Notes: generated by a model from the sequence alone, not told the origin. A stretch of DNA of 64,000 bases from Ignavibacteriota bacterium (GCA_016218045.1 JACRFB010000004.1:30493-94492); one strand, 5' to 3'. Positions 24,846-35,103 are shown, numbered from the stretch's first letter. A program made the numbers and translations.

Positions 24846-26858
24846 TCAGCCGGGCATTTCCCTGTTGAAGCGCGTGCGATCCGTATGCGGCCGCAAAAAT
24901 GCCTGGCGTGGCGCTCCGGCCAGTGCGCGCGGAAGCCCCACTTCCACGATACTCCCTTCGATACAATCGCCTGTGCCCTCTGACGCGGGACGCATCCACG
25001 ACGTCTCTCGTACCCACCGGTACACACCGTCCTTGCCGCAGAGGCGATATTCTAATTCGTGTGTTCCGCCCGGATGTTTTGTGTCAGTCTGTTCGAATTT
25101 CAGCAGCGATGCGTCGTCGGGATGCACCATGGCGATATACCCGCCGTCGCTTCCCGTGAATTCCTCGGTGGTATAGCCCAACTGGGAGATGTTGCGTGTG
25201 ACAAGTTCCACCGTGCGGACGGCATCGTCACGCCATACGAGTCCGATGCTTTTCCCGCAGGCCAGAATACGATCGTAGGCATCGGCACGGAGGGCAGCGG
25301 CGCGGAATTGCGCCTCGCGGCGGCGTGTCTCGCGGAGATCGCGGAGTCGGAGCAGAAGCGTCGCCTCCTCGGCCGTGCTCCCGCCGAGTACTGTCGCCGA
25401 GAATTCCACATGGAGCCCATGCAATTCACCGATATGCAGCAACGTGCAGGCGGTCTCGGTGGTGCCGCTGGCCCAGGCGCTTTCAAGCATGACGCCGATA
25501 CGCGCGCGGTCGGCCGTGTGCACGTAGTCCATCAGATTCTGTCCCAGCAGCACATCACGCGTGCCGATGCCGAACAGCGCGAGGGCGCGGCCACTCACGT
25601 CGAGAATGGCATCACGCGCGTCGAGCACAAGGATTCCGTCGTCGATGGACTCGACGATTTTCCGCATGGATTCGGAGGAGATGCGCAATTCCTCGGCGGC
25701 GCGGAACTCGTTTGTGATGTCGCGGAAGCTCCATACGCGGCCTGTGCGCGCGCCGTGTAATATCTGCGGCATGGAATGGCGTTCGAGGATGCGTCCATCT
25801 TTCAGGAACACGTAGTCCTGCGTGCGTGCCCCGGCGTCGCGGTCGGCCGCGTCGATGCTGCCGCGGAAGGCCTGCGCGTCGGTGCAACGATCCTCCATCG
25901 CATCACGCACATCCTGTGCGGCGCCCTCTGCGATCAACGATGGCGGAATCGCCCATATCTCCGCAAAACGATTGTTGCTCGAGGCGATTTGACCCTGTTC
26001 GTCGAGGGCAAGAATCCCCTCTTTGATGGAATCGAGCGTAGCCTGCAGCAGCGATAGCGACCGCGCGGTCGCGAGTTCAGCCGAACGCCGTTCAGTGATG
26101 TTGCGCAGCACGGCGAGATAGCAGCTCTGTTCACGGAACACAAAGGGTGTGATCGTGATTTCAATCGCGGCGCAGCTTCCGTCGGCGCGCGAGATTTCGG
26201 CTTCGAAGCGCGGAATACGCGCAGTGCCGTCGGGAACATTCGACATATGCGCATCGAGTTCGATGCGGCTTGCAGGCGCGAGCAGATCGCGAAGGTCAAG
26301 TCCGCGCACATCGTCCGCGCCCGCATGGCCCACAAGATCGCGAAAGGCCTGATTGCTGAAGTCGATCGCGACACCCTTCAGCACCGCGATACCGTCGTGC
26401 GTATGGCTGATCATCGAGAAGTATTCGCGCTCGATTTCGCGCAACGCTGTCTCGGTGAGGCGCCAGGAGGCGCGCTCCTCGGCGAAGGCCGCCTCTTCGA
26501 GGGCGAGCAAGGCCTTATTTTTGTCGGCCTGTTCTCGCGCATCGCGGAACATGCCCGCCGCAAGACCCGCCGTGGGCAGAAGGGCAAAAACCGGTATGAG
26601 GTGCAGGACGTCGGGCGGCACCGCGTGTGCGCCAAAGATGGCCAGCGCGGCGTGAATACCCACGCCGATAAAACCGGCAAGCAGTCCTCCCCTGATGCCG
26701 AACCACCATCCCGCGAGGGCCGCGGGTATAAGGAGGAAGAGTCCCGACACCACGCCGAAGGTAACGTTGCTCGGGACAAAGAGCAGGACGTGAATGAGCA
26801 ATGCGGCGGCAACGGCCACCGTCCTTTGGAGTCGTGTGGTGATCTGTGGTCTGGTCAT
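24846..26858 (-). CDS. Membrane protein with four PAS domains and no output domain
   Basis: 670 residues from ATG 26858. N-terminal membrane block with about four segments (to about residue 110), a coiled region (about 115-150), then four PAS modules at roughly 150-262, 268-395, 400-515 and 535-640. The first three end with the PAC-like phrases LRNITERR, WSFRDITNEFR and LRDLRETRR; the fourth has YTTEEF, HPDD and a YRWV strand like PAS fold 3. The protein ends 30 residues after the last PAS with no histidine kinase, GGDEF or EAL part, and none is readable in other frames before the S8 gene. It may sense and pass signals through a partner (inference). Confidence 0.85.
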   Translation of the reverse strand: MTRPQITTRLQRTVAVAAALLIHVLLFVPSNVTFGVVSGLFLLIPAALAGWWFGIRGGLLAGFIGVGIHAALAIFGAHAVPPDVLHLIPVFALLPTAGLAAGMFRDAREQADKNKALLALEEAAFAEERASWRLTETALREIEREYFSMISHTHDGIAVLKGVAIDFSNQAFRDLVGHAGADDVRGLDLRDLLAPASRIELDAHMSNVPDGTARIPRFEAEISRADGSCAAIEITITPFVFREQSCYLAVLRNITERRSAELATARSLSLLQATLDSIKEGILALDEQGQIASSNNRFAEIWAIPPSLIAEGAAQDVRDAMEDRCTDAQAFRGSIDAADRDAGARTQDYVFLKDGRILERHSMPQILHGARTGRVWSFRDITNEFRAAEELRISSESMRKIVESIDDGILVLDARDAILDVSGRALALFGIGTRDVLLGQNLMDYVHTADRARIGVMLESAWASGTTETACTLLHIGELHGLHVEFSATVLGGSTAEEATLLLRLRDLRETRRREAQFRAAALRADAYDRILACGKSIGLVWRDDAVRTVELVTRNISQLGYTTEEFTGSDGGYIAMVHPDDASLLKFEQTDTKHPGGTHELEYRLCGKDGVYRWVRETSWMRPASEGTGDCIEGSIVEVGLPRALAGAPRQAFLRPHTDRTRFNREMPG

Positions 26859-27082
26859 TAGGTATCGTACTTCATGGCTATTCTCTCGCACACAAGTTCG
26901 CACCATGCCGCAGGGGGGAAAACAGGAAAATGAGGCCGATGTGCAGGAATTTCATTCCCGCCCCCGGGCCGTGCTGCCGTGTTGATTATTGATTCGTGTC
27001 ATCGAGTTCTCTATTTTCGGTCCCACTCGAACGGCCGAAGCGCCGCCGACTTCCCTCCCCCCATTTCCTACCCGGAAACCGC

Positions 27083-28180
27083 ATGAATCTCGTCGCCACG
27101 CCCGAGCAAAGACTCGCGGAACTTGCACGTTTCTCCACGCTCCGCCACATCATCGGCAACACGCCGCTTCTCGCCATCGGCTTCCTGTACAAGGGCGAGG
27201 AGAGAACGATTTACGTGAAGGCCGAACATGTGAACCTGACGGGGAGCATCAAGGACCGCATGGCCTACCACATCCTTCAGCAGGCGGCCGACAGCGGATC
27301 ACTTGTCCCGGGCATGGTGATCGCCGAAGCGACGAGCGGCAACACCGGGATTTCGTTTGCAGCGCTTGGACGCGCACTCGGGCATCCCGTCGTGATATTC
27401 ATGCCGGATTGGATGAGCCGCGAGCGTGTGGACGTGATTCAGAGCCTGGGCGCGAAGATCATGCCGGTGACACGCGAACAGGGCGGTTTTCTCGGCAGCA
27501 TCCGCTTGACCGAGGAACTGGCCGCGACCGACGGCAACGTGTTCCTGCCCTGCCAGTTCTCGAACGAGGCAAATGTGGCGGCACATGAACTCACAACAGG
27601 ACCGGAGATCTGGTCGCAGCTCGATTTCCTCGGACTTGTGCCTGATGCCTTTGTGGCGGGTGTGGGGACAGGCGGCACCATCATGGGTGTGGGCCGATAT
27701 CTGAAAGCGATGAATCCGCTCGCAAAGATCCATCCGATGCAGCCGGCCGAATCGCCCACGCTGACCACGGGTCACAAGATCGGCAAACACCGCATACAGG
27801 GCATATCGGACGAGTTCATTCCATCCATCGTCAAACTCGACGAGCTTGACGACGTGATAAGCGTACACGACGGTGACGCGATTCTGATGGCACAGAAGCT
27901 CGCCGCGCAGCTCGGTCTAGCGGTGGGCATCAGCTCGGGTGCGAACTTCATCGCCGCGGTCATGGCGCAGAATGCCTTGGGCGGCGCCGCGGTGGTGGCC
28001 ACCGTGTTCGCTGACGACAACAAGAAATATCTCAGCACCGATCTGCTGCGCGAGGAATTGCCGGGCGACGGTTTCCTTTCGCCCGACATCTCTCTGCTCT
28101 CGTTCCACTCCCACAAACGGGTCTGCCACACCTGCTGCGACATGTTCGATTGCACGCAGCGCACGGCGCTGCCGCATTAA
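27083..28180 (+). CDS. Cysteine synthase-family PLP enzyme with Cys-rich C-terminus
   Basis: 365 residues. PLP Lys57 in [10 protein letters not shown], phosphate loop SGNTG (85-89), [16 protein letters not shown] and the C-terminal GISSGAN block place it in the O-acetylserine sulfhydrylase/cystathionine beta-synthase group. It would make cysteine (or a related thioether) from an activated serine and sulfide. The tail is odd: [14 protein letters not shown] places four cysteines within 11 residues, beyond the normal fold, perhaps for metal or redox control (inference). ATG 27083 is preferred; an upstream ATG at 26996 adds an Arg/Pro-rich stretch. Gene symbol withheld because cysK and cysM cannot be told apart. 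Confidence 0.88.
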   Translation: MNLVATPEQRLAELARFSTLRHIIGNTPLLAIGFLYKGEERTIYVKAEHVNLTGSIKDRMAYHILQQAADSGSLVPGMVIAEATSGNTGISFAALGRALGHPVVIFMPDWMSRERVDVIQSLGAKIMPVTREQGGFLGSIRLTEELAATDGNVFLPCQFSNEANVAAHELTTGPEIWSQLDFLGLVPDAFVAGVGTGGTIMGVGRYLKAMNPLAKIHPMQPAESPTLTTGHKIGKHRIQGISDEFIPSIVKLDELDDVISVHDGDAILMAQKLAAQLGLAVGISSGANFIAAVMAQNALGGAAVVATVFADDNKKYLSTDLLREELPGDGFLSPDISLLSFHSHKRVCHTCCDMFDCTQRTALPH

Positions 28181-28265
28181 AGCTACGGACGGGAGTGTTA
28201 CCGAACCTGCCCCGCGTCTCCGATTCCGGCTGATGCCCGCAGGTGCACGTGTAGCCCACCGGGTT

Positions 28266-31200
28266 TTATTTATCCAGTTGGATCAGCCGAATACGCCGGT
28301 GTGCAGGTGTCTCGAGAACAAGCGCGTACGAGCCGGATGCGAGAGCCGACGCATCGAATACCACACGGTGTCTGCCCGGTTCCACGGGTCCGTCAACCAA
28401 GGTCGCCACACGTCGGCCGAGCAGATCGATAACGGACAATTTCGTTGCACCGCGCTCTATCACCTCGTACTCGATGCTCGTACTGGCGTTAAACGGATTC
28501 GGTGCAACGCGCACGATTCGCACCGTGGCCGAATCGCCTTCAAAGAGGCGTGCGCCGCCTTCGCGGCAAATCTTCAGACGGAATGTGCCATGACTACGGC
28601 GGACGCGAAGATCGCGTCCAGTGAAATCGAACTTCTCGATGATCAATGCCGTCGTATCGATGCTGCCCAGCATGGCGGTACACGGGATGACGGCCAATGG
28701 GATAGCAAAAATTGAATTGTTCTGTAGCAGCGACACATAACGCTGGGTGCCATGTACGGCATGGACAGACCTGCCATCAACGGGCCTCAATAGCCCCGCG
28801 TCAAATCGTATCTCCGCGATATAGCCGGTGACACCGAAAGACGAGAGCTGCTGAGTCGTTCGAAGGAAGACAGGAATGTCGATACGTTCGCCCGGCGCAG
28901 CTTCGAGAGCCGGGATTTCCACGAGAATGTCACCGGCGGTCCAGTCCGCGCTCCGCACAGATGTGCAACCATTTCCATCCTTGAAATACACTTCGTGAAC
29001 ACCCTCCCCTACGGCGCGTTGAATACGCGATGTTGCGCCAGGAATAACTTGACCCCGGTAATACCATTGATACGACGCCGCAGCCGGCGCAAATAACGTG
29101 TCACCACGAATGATGATCTGTCCCCCCGACGGAATTGCATAGCGCACAACGATGACAGCTCCTGTCCCTGTACAGCCGTTCGAATCCGTGACGGTGACAG
29201 AATAGAGGCCGGGAGACTTGACGGTAAGAAATCTTCCGGTGCTGCCATCGGACCATCGCCAGGAGACAAACTCCTGCCCGCCATCGAGTTTTGTGCTGTC
29301 ACCAATGCAGAAACCTGGGGTACCTCCGATCTGTACCACTGGTGCAGGATACATAGTCAGTTCAACGTCCGCCGACGCACGGCAGGAATCGGGACTGACA
29401 ACACGGAGGAAAATCCGTCCGGCGTTTCGTGTACTCAGCGTCCGTGCGGACCCGAGCACACGGCCCGTACCGTCATGCCATTCATACACAGCATATCCCG
29501 CGCCCGCGTCGAGCAGCACCGTCTCACCCGCGCAGAAACGTGTTGATGGAACAGCGGTGATCACGGCCCGCGCTTCATCCGCAACAACAACATCGAGCGT
29601 GTCCGAAAATGAACAGCCCTGCTTTCGTGCGATCGCTATGATTCTATACACGCCCACCGTCGGGTGCACCACAGTAACTGCGGAGGAATCGGTCGGTCCA
29701 GCGATAGTTCCACCTGTCGCGATCCATGTGACTTCGACGGAATCGCCTGTCTGAACCACATACTGCACGCGTGAATTGCGGCAGACGCTGCCGGGGCCTT
29801 GAATATGTATATGCGGAGCGGCCGTGACACGGACACGGACAGACTCACTCGTTCCCGTGCAACCCGAAGAATCAGTAACAGTGACAGAATACACCCCACT
29901 CTCGCGAACGACAATACGACTGCTGGTCCGACCGTCGGACCACATGTATCCGGCGAGTCCGCTTCCCGCATCGAGCAGAAGAGAATCCCCTTCACACAGT
30001 GTCACGTCTCCAGTGGGACTGATCCGCGGCGATGGCGCGGCGATTACAGTAACTCCAAACTCGAGCGAATCGCGACACCCGGTTGTATCATTCACTTCAA
30101 GCAGCACAAGGCGTCTGTCTCCAGGCGAGTTCCAATGCACAATGACGCTGTCATCCGCAGCCGGACCAAGCACAACACCTCCCACGACGCGCCATTGGCG
30201 GGTAATGCCACCCGCCGACACCGTCACATACGTGGTAGTGTCGCCGCTGCACACCCTCTTTCGCCCCGAAATACTCGGCACGGGCTTTTCGGCAAACCTC
30301 ACAACTATTGTCGAAAATCCGTCGCAATATCCCGTCTTGCTCACTCTCACGGTGTAGGTGCCGGGCGCACCGATACGTATCGCGCGAGTTGTATCACCGG
30401 TTGACCAGAGGTACGTATCAGCGTCTTCGCGTACACGAAGGTCGGCGCTGTCGCCGGCGCAGAGATACCCGGATCCCTGTACTGTGGGGACAAGTCGCGG
30501 GAGATCCTGCACAAGTGTCTGCACCGTGGCCGAACACCCGAGTGAATCCGTGACAAGCACAGAATAGAGGCCGGGCCGATGCACACGAAGTACACGCGAG
30601 GTATCACCGGTGGACCAGCGATACGACGTAAAGGCCGGGTACACCGTGAGCTGAGTCGTGTCGTTGCACAAGTACACACGCCCCTGAATCGAGGCGTTTG
30701 CACCGCCCACCTTCACAAGCACCGATACAGTGCCTTCGCAACCATTGGCATTGCGAACAGTCACTGAATACAATCCCGACTTGGTCACGCGCAGCGAGCG
30801 GCCTGTGTCACCTGTCGACCACACACACGATACATATCCCGCACCAACATCCAGGATTGTCGAATCGCCCGCACAAAAAACACTTCTACCACTGATAACA
30901 GGCGTTGGTGCCTGACCGGCGACTACCGTACACGAATCCACGTACACACATCCGTTGCTATCTATCACGCGCAGCGAATACCGACCGGTGCGATTGACCA
31001 GGATGGCGCGAGTCGTGTCCCCGGTCGACCATAGGTAGTGCGCATACCCCGAGCCCGCATCAAGACCGAATACGCCGCGATCACAGAGGATATAGGATCC
31101 ACCCAGGCGCGGTCCGGATTTTGTGTTACGTGTCACAAGCACGGCGACCGAGTCGCGGCAGCCCGATCCGTCGTCGACGATTACCGAATAGGAGCCCGGA

Positions 31201-32702
31201 GCATGGACGGTAATTGCGCGCGTGCTTTCTCCTGTCGACCATCGATAGGATGCGGGTGCAGGGTGGGCGGTGAGAGTGACACTGTCACTCGCACAGAGGA
31301 CAAGCGACGAGGAAGTGATCCGTGCACCGGTGCCGGCCCGGACGATGTAGGCCGATGCAGTATCGACACACCCATAAGACGTGCGTGCGAATACGGACAC
31401 CATACCCGTTGTCCGCCGCACGATACCCATGGTTGTATCCCCGGTCGACCAGCGGTATGATGCATACCCGGCCTTTGCAACAAGGAGTGTCGAATCCCCC
31501 AGACACAGGGTGAGGTTGCCCGATATCGTCAGTTGATTTGTATGACGCCTGAGGTAAAAGACCGCCGTCCCGGCACAGCCGTTCCCGTTGGTAACATCAA
31601 CAGTGTATCGGCCTTCCTGCGTGACACAGATTCTCCGGGTTGTGTCACCGGTGGACCACCTGTACGACGCGTACACAGTATCAGTCTCGAGACAAACCGT
31701 TTGTTGAGCACAGAAAACCTCCGGCCCATTGATGCGCGGCACAAGTTGCAGTAACTCATAGATCGCGACTGTATCGGCTCCGGTGCAGCCAGAGGTATCA
31801 TACACCACTACCTGATACACCCCGGCGCGGCGGACGGTTATCCTGCGTGTTGTGTCACCCGTGGACCAACGATACGCCGCATAACCGCCTCCAGCATCAA
31901 GCACGGCGCTATCCCCCACGCAGAGACTGCGCGAGCCGATGACCCCGATCGTGGGTGGCGGTACAATCCCGGTCATGCAACATCCGATACCCGTCAGTTC
32001 AGGCGCCGGCACGAGCGTCGCTCCGCGTGGAATTCCGTGATTGCCATTTCCCGACTGATCTGTGAAATCCCCGCAAAAGGGCCAGTAGCCGACAAGGCCG
32101 TTTCGATCGCTGTATCGCAGAGATGAATCCTTCGCATTCACAATCTGCTGCTGCGTTCGTTCAATGCTCCAATACCTGCACTCATCGATCCGACCCCGTC
32201 CGGCGCCACCGCCGCCCGAATACCCACCCCACGAGAGCGCGACGTTGGCATCAAACGAACGCGCGGGAAATGAGGCACTCATCACTTCCGCGCCGTTGAT
32301 ATATCCTTTGATCCGGCCGGCAGGACCGTTGACGACGATTGCGATATGTTGCCACGTAAACGGCGTGAGCGAATTCGCAGGGGAGTAAATGTAGATGTCG
32401 GGGCCGCCATTCTCCTGCGTCATAAATTCGAGACACTGATTCGACCAGTTGTATACGAGACTCCAGTCCGTCCCATTGGCGGCGGGCAGATCGCGCGCGG
32501 CAAGTACAACACGCGCGCTGTCGCGGATCCAACATTCGAGAGTAAACACCGGCAGCCGCGTGCTCCCAAGCCTGGCCTCCGTCACATTCATCGACGCATT
32601 TGTATGGTTCATGGCCTGATTCTCCGGTAGCCCCGCGCGCACACTCATGCCGAGTGTCGTGAGCAGCACACACATCAGTTTCACAACCAAACCCGATCTC
32701 AT
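28266..32702 (-). CDS. Giant surface protein: LamG-like domain, WSTGD repeats, T9SS tail
   Basis: 1478 residues. Start ATG 32702 has GGAG upstream (spacing 6). Signal peptide about 1-24; LamG/concanavalin-like domain about 30-225 (FTLECWIRD, RGRIDECRYWS); then about 13 beta-sandwich repeats of about 75 residues, each with CxGDS, GYAxYxWSTGDTT and NGC blocks, typical of SprB/PKD-like adhesin repeats. At about 1270 a cohesin-like segment starts (VEIPALEAAPGERIDIPVFL), and the end from VAPNPFNASTS is a T9SS type A sorting domain finishing SYALVLETP and RRIRLIQLDK. It is likely a T9SS-exported adhesin or gliding-type protein. Confidence 0.9.
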   Translation of the reverse strand: MRSGLVVKLMCVLLTTLGMSVRAGLPENQAMNHTNASMNVTEARLGSTRLPVFTLECWIRDSARVVLAARDLPAANGTDWSLVYNWSNQCLEFMTQENGGPDIYIYSPANSLTPFTWQHIAIVVNGPAGRIKGYINGAEVMSASFPARSFDANVALSWGGYSGGGGAGRGRIDECRYWSIERTQQQIVNAKDSSLRYSDRNGLVGYWPFCGDFTDQSGNGNHGIPRGATLVPAPELTGIGCCMTGIVPPPTIGVIGSRSLCVGDSAVLDAGGGYAAYRWSTGDTTRRITVRRAGVYQVVVYDTSGCTGADTVAIYELLQLVPRINGPEVFCAQQTVCLETDTVYASYRWSTGDTTRRICVTQEGRYTVDVTNGNGCAGTAVFYLRRHTNQLTISGNLTLCLGDSTLLVAKAGYASYRWSTGDTTMGIVRRTTGMVSVFARTSYGCVDTASAYIVRAGTGARITSSSLVLCASDSVTLTAHPAPASYRWSTGESTRAITVHAPGSYSVIVDDGSGCRDSVAVLVTRNTKSGPRLGGSYILCDRGVFGLDAGSGYAHYLWSTGDTTRAILVNRTGRYSLRVIDSNGCVYVDSCTVVAGQAPTPVISGRSVFCAGDSTILDVGAGYVSCVWSTGDTGRSLRVTKSGLYSVTVRNANGCEGTVSVLVKVGGANASIQGRVYLCNDTTQLTVYPAFTSYRWSTGDTSRVLRVHRPGLYSVLVTDSLGCSATVQTLVQDLPRLVPTVQGSGYLCAGDSADLRVREDADTYLWSTGDTTRAIRIGAPGTYTVRVSKTGYCDGFSTIVVRFAEKPVPSISGRKRVCSGDTTTYVTVSAGGITRQWRVVGGVVLGPAADDSVIVHWNSPGDRRLVLLEVNDTTGCRDSLEFGVTVIAAPSPRISPTGDVTLCEGDSLLLDAGSGLAGYMWSDGRTSSRIVVRESGVYSVTVTDSSGCTGTSESVRVRVTAAPHIHIQGPGSVCRNSRVQYVVQTGDSVEVTWIATGGTIAGPTDSSAVTVVHPTVGVYRIIAIARKQGCSFSDTLDVVVADEARAVITAVPSTRFCAGETVLLDAGAGYAVYEWHDGTGRVLGSARTLSTRNAGRIFLRVVSPDSCRASADVELTMYPAPVVQIGGTPGFCIGDSTKLDGGQEFVSWRWSDGSTGRFLTVKSPGLYSVTVTDSNGCTGTGAVIVVRYAIPSGGQIIIRGDTLFAPAAASYQWYYRGQVIPGATSRIQRAVGEGVHEVYFKDGNGCTSVRSADWTAGDILVEIPALEAAPGERIDIPVFLRTTQQLSSFGVTGYIAEIRFDAGLLRPVDGRSVHAVHGTQRYVSLLQNNSIFAIPLAVIPCTAMLGSIDTTALIIEKFDFTGRDLRVRRSHGTFRLKICREGGARLFEGDSATVRIVRVAPNPFNASTSIEYEVIERGATKLSVIDLLGRRVATLVDGPVEPGRHRVVFDASALASGSYALVLETPAHRRIRLIQLDK
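29090..31960 (-). repeat. Imperfect repeats encoding the WSTGD modules
   Basis: About 13 imperfect direct repeats of roughly 220 bp inside the giant gene. The best-conserved segment encodes YRWSTGDTTR and is near-identical in DNA at many of the copies (for example around 30605, 31440 and 31860), while other parts have drifted. Eight copies keep WSTG; others read WSDG, WHDG or are PKD-like without it. Confidence 0.85.
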
Positions 32703-32963
32703 ACACTCTCCGTTACCCGTTCGTTCAACACACTGCTGAGCAGCACGGAATCCCGAAGAAAAGTACTCGAATACCCTTTGAAACACAAGAGTGTGAAGGG
32801 TAAAACCGTATCCACAGGCCGAGGTTTGTGAATGCAAGAGGTTTACACTCCTTGCGATCGACGGACGCGTTCATTTTTCCCGCATCCCGCGGGAACATTT
32901 TTCCCGGCTCGCGAGTACAAGGGGAAGCACACGATTTCACCACTTGTACACGAGGGAGTGTCC

Positions 32964-33338
32964 ATGCCGTTTGTTTACATTCTACGAAGCGCCGAAGGAC
33001 TCATACACATCGGCTGCAGCGCCGATGTGGCGCAGAGCGTCCGTCAACACAATCAGGGTCGCATCAGATGGACCAGCGCGGGGAGCGACTGGCAGGTGCA
33101 GCACATCGAACGCTTTCAAAACATGGACGAGGCGCAGGCGCGCGAGGCGTGGCTCAACACGCGTGTGGGACGCGAGCAAATTCTCGCCTCCCTGTTCCCG
33201 CGGCATATACCGGGCAGATACGGCCCGGTCCAACACGGCGCCGCCGCGTTCAGCGGCAGCGGAGCACCGTCACCTCGACCCGTCTATTCGCCCTCTTCAC
33301 TTCCTCCTGTTCGCCGGAGAGCGGCCCGCCTGCAGTAA
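32964..33338 (+). CDS. Small GIY-YIG endonuclease-like protein
   Basis: 124 residues with GGGAG 6 bases before ATG 32964. The first 85 residues carry FVYILRS, the HIG half of GIY-YIG, SVRQHNQG and a C-terminal EAWLNTRVGREQI helix, matching the stand-alone GIY-YIG family (UPF0213-like). Such proteins are widespread putative nucleases of unclear role. The last 30 residues are Pro/Arg-rich and overlap the end of the convergent OmpA gene by 89 bases. It is divergent from the giant gene. Confidence 0.8.
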   Translation: MPFVYILRSAEGLIHIGCSADVAQSVRQHNQGRIRWTSAGSDWQVQHIERFQNMDEAQAREAWLNTRVGREQILASLFPRHIPGRYGPVQHGAAAFSGSGAPSPRPVYSPSSLPPVRRRAARLQ

Positions 33339-35103
33339 TCACCAGACGCTGCGGCGGGATGCGCCGCGCCGTCAGCCAGTGCGCAACGGCGCGGGCCCGG
33401 CGTTCACTGAGTTCGATATTCTTGTTGCGCTCGCCCGCCCTGCTGCCGCGCGCGCGCATGTCGCTGTCGCGCAGCGGATCGGAATCGGCAAAGCCCGTTA
33501 TCTCGAGCCGCGCGGCGGGTGTACGGAGCAGAAACTCGTAGAGCCGCGAGAGCCGCGGCGCAGCCTCGGCGCCCAGTTCCCAGGATCCGCTCGCAAAGGT
33601 GATGCCGCGCTCGAGGACGAGGCCGTCGCGGCAGCCCTCGGCCGACTGCCGCATGTCGCGCACCGACGAGCCGTGCACGTCGGCGCTGTCGCTGATGGCA
33701 TCGAAGTCGGTGTCGCGCAACAGCGGATTGGTTCCATACACGAGCATCTCTTCACAATCGCCGAGGCCGTCGCCATCCGAATCGGCCCGCAACGGATCGG
33801 TGACGGTGCTGAAACTCTCGAGATAATCGCCCAGACCGTCGCCGTCGGTATCGTAGCGGCAGGGATCCGTGTGTGTGAAACAGAGTTCGGTGCGGTCGTC
33901 GATGCCGTCCTGATCGGTGTCGCGCGACGCGGGATTGGTGATGACGATACGTTTGCGCGCGGGCCGCTGCAGTTCCTCGCGAAGACGGCGCAACGTCATG
34001 CCGGGAGCGCCGCAGAGTTCCACCGCGCCGAGATCTTCGCGCACCACGGTCCCCACCACCTCGTCGAGATCCGTCAGCCCGTCGAGATCGCTGTCGCTCT
34101 CGCGCGGATTCGTCCCGTAGAAATGGAGTTCATCGGCATCGCTGAGTCCGTCGCCGTCGCTGTCGAGCTTCTCGAGGCGGCGGTACGAGGCACGCGCGTT
34201 CTGGTCGAACTGCGCCATGGAGCGCGCGCGCCACGGCGCACAATCGGCAGCGAGGCGGTCGAGCAGGTCGCAACGCTGCGGCACCGTGGGCGGCGGGTAA
34301 TATGACGAGGATTCGTAGATGTCGGCCACCGTGTCGACACGGGCGGAGACGAAGGAAATACGCAGACCCAGCGACAAGCCCGCGATATTGTCGTTGAGCC
34401 CAGACACAAAATGATCGAGCGCATCGGTGAAGGTCAGTACCTTCTCGTACCCGGCAAGAATCTCCACACGCTCCGTGAGCTGCCAGCGCAGACCGCCTCC
34501 GAAGAGGAGCGCCACCGCGGAGCTTCCCGTGCCGTCCTGATACTGACGCCGCACACGATGCTGCGGGCTGACGTTTTCCACGTTCGGTGAGTGCCACACG
34601 TACGCGGGTCCGGCATAGAGAAAGGGCTGCACCGGTCCGCCGATGCCGACAAAATCGCGGAAGTCCGTTTCGAACGCCGCGTAGACTCCCGTAACCCAGT
34701 TGGTCACGCTGTATCCAGGATAGTCGCCCTGTATACGGTTGAAGGAGAGCCCGCCGCGGAGTATCAGATCCGTTTCTCCGATAAGCGGCAGCTCCTCGGT
34801 GTCAAAGCGGTAGAAGGCGGGCAGATTGACGGTCCAAAGCCACGGACGTTTTGCACCGGGAAAGGTTGCTCCGTCGTTGACGTCGCCGTTGAGTTGCGAG
34901 AGTCCGCCCAACAGCGCGACACTGAAATCGGATTCGCGGGTGCGTTCGATGCTGTACACGGCTCCGCGCACGATCAACGAGTCGTTGCGCAGCAGCACCT
35001 CGTCGATGGTGCGCAGCGGCACACGAGCCGAATCGTCCTGCGTCCGCGATTCCGCGAGTGGGAGCAGGAGCAGCAGCAGCAGCGGAATCCAACATTTTGC
35101 CAT
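33250..35103 (-). CDS. OmpA-family outer-membrane protein with thrombospondin type-3 repeats
   Basis: 617 residues. Signal peptide about 1-20; residues about 55-270 read as an outer-membrane barrel; about 320-500 hold calcium-binding type-3 repeats (DSDGDGLSDADEL, DSDLDGLTD, DTDQDGIDD, DTDGDGLGD, DSDGDGLGD); about 515-617 is an OmpA C-terminal peptidoglycan-binding domain (FASGSWEL, ITGFADSD, NIELSERRARAVAHWL, NRRVEV). It links the outer membrane to the cell wall. The same layout occurs in many Bacteroidota. It ends inside the convergent GIY-YIG gene. Confidence 0.92.
   Translation of the reverse strand: MAKCWIPLLLLLLLPLAESRTQDDSARVPLRTIDEVLLRNDSLIVRGAVYSIERTRESDFSVALLGGLSQLNGDVNDGATFPGAKRPWLWTVNLPAFYRFDTEELPLIGETDLILRGGLSFNRIQGDYPGYSVTNWVTGVYAAFETDFRDFVGIGGPVQPFLYAGPAYVWHSPNVENVSPQHRVRRQYQDGTGSSAVALLFGGGLRWQLTERVEILAGYEKVLTFTDALDHFVSGLNDNIAGLSLGLRISFVSARVDTVADIYESSSYYPPPTVPQRCDLLDRLAADCAPWRARSMAQFDQNARASYRRLEKLDSDGDGLSDADELHFYGTNPRESDSDLDGLTDLDEVVGTVVREDLGAVELCGAPGMTLRRLREELQRPARKRIVITNPASRDTDQDGIDDRTELCFTHTDPCRYDTDGDGLGDYLESFSTVTDPLRADSDGDGLGDCEEMLVYGTNPLLRDTDFDAISDSADVHGSSVRDMRQSAEGCRDGLVLERGITFASGSWELGAEAAPRLSRLYEFLLRTPAARLEITGFADSDPLRDSDMRARGSRAGERNKNIELSERRARAVAHWLTARRIPPQRLVITAGGPLSGEQEEVKRANRRVEVTVLRCR

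Noticed and set aside
29090..31960. CRISPR-like or mobile repeats in the giant gene
   Set aside because: Repeats keep the reading frame and encode protein modules; spacing is set by the protein domain length.
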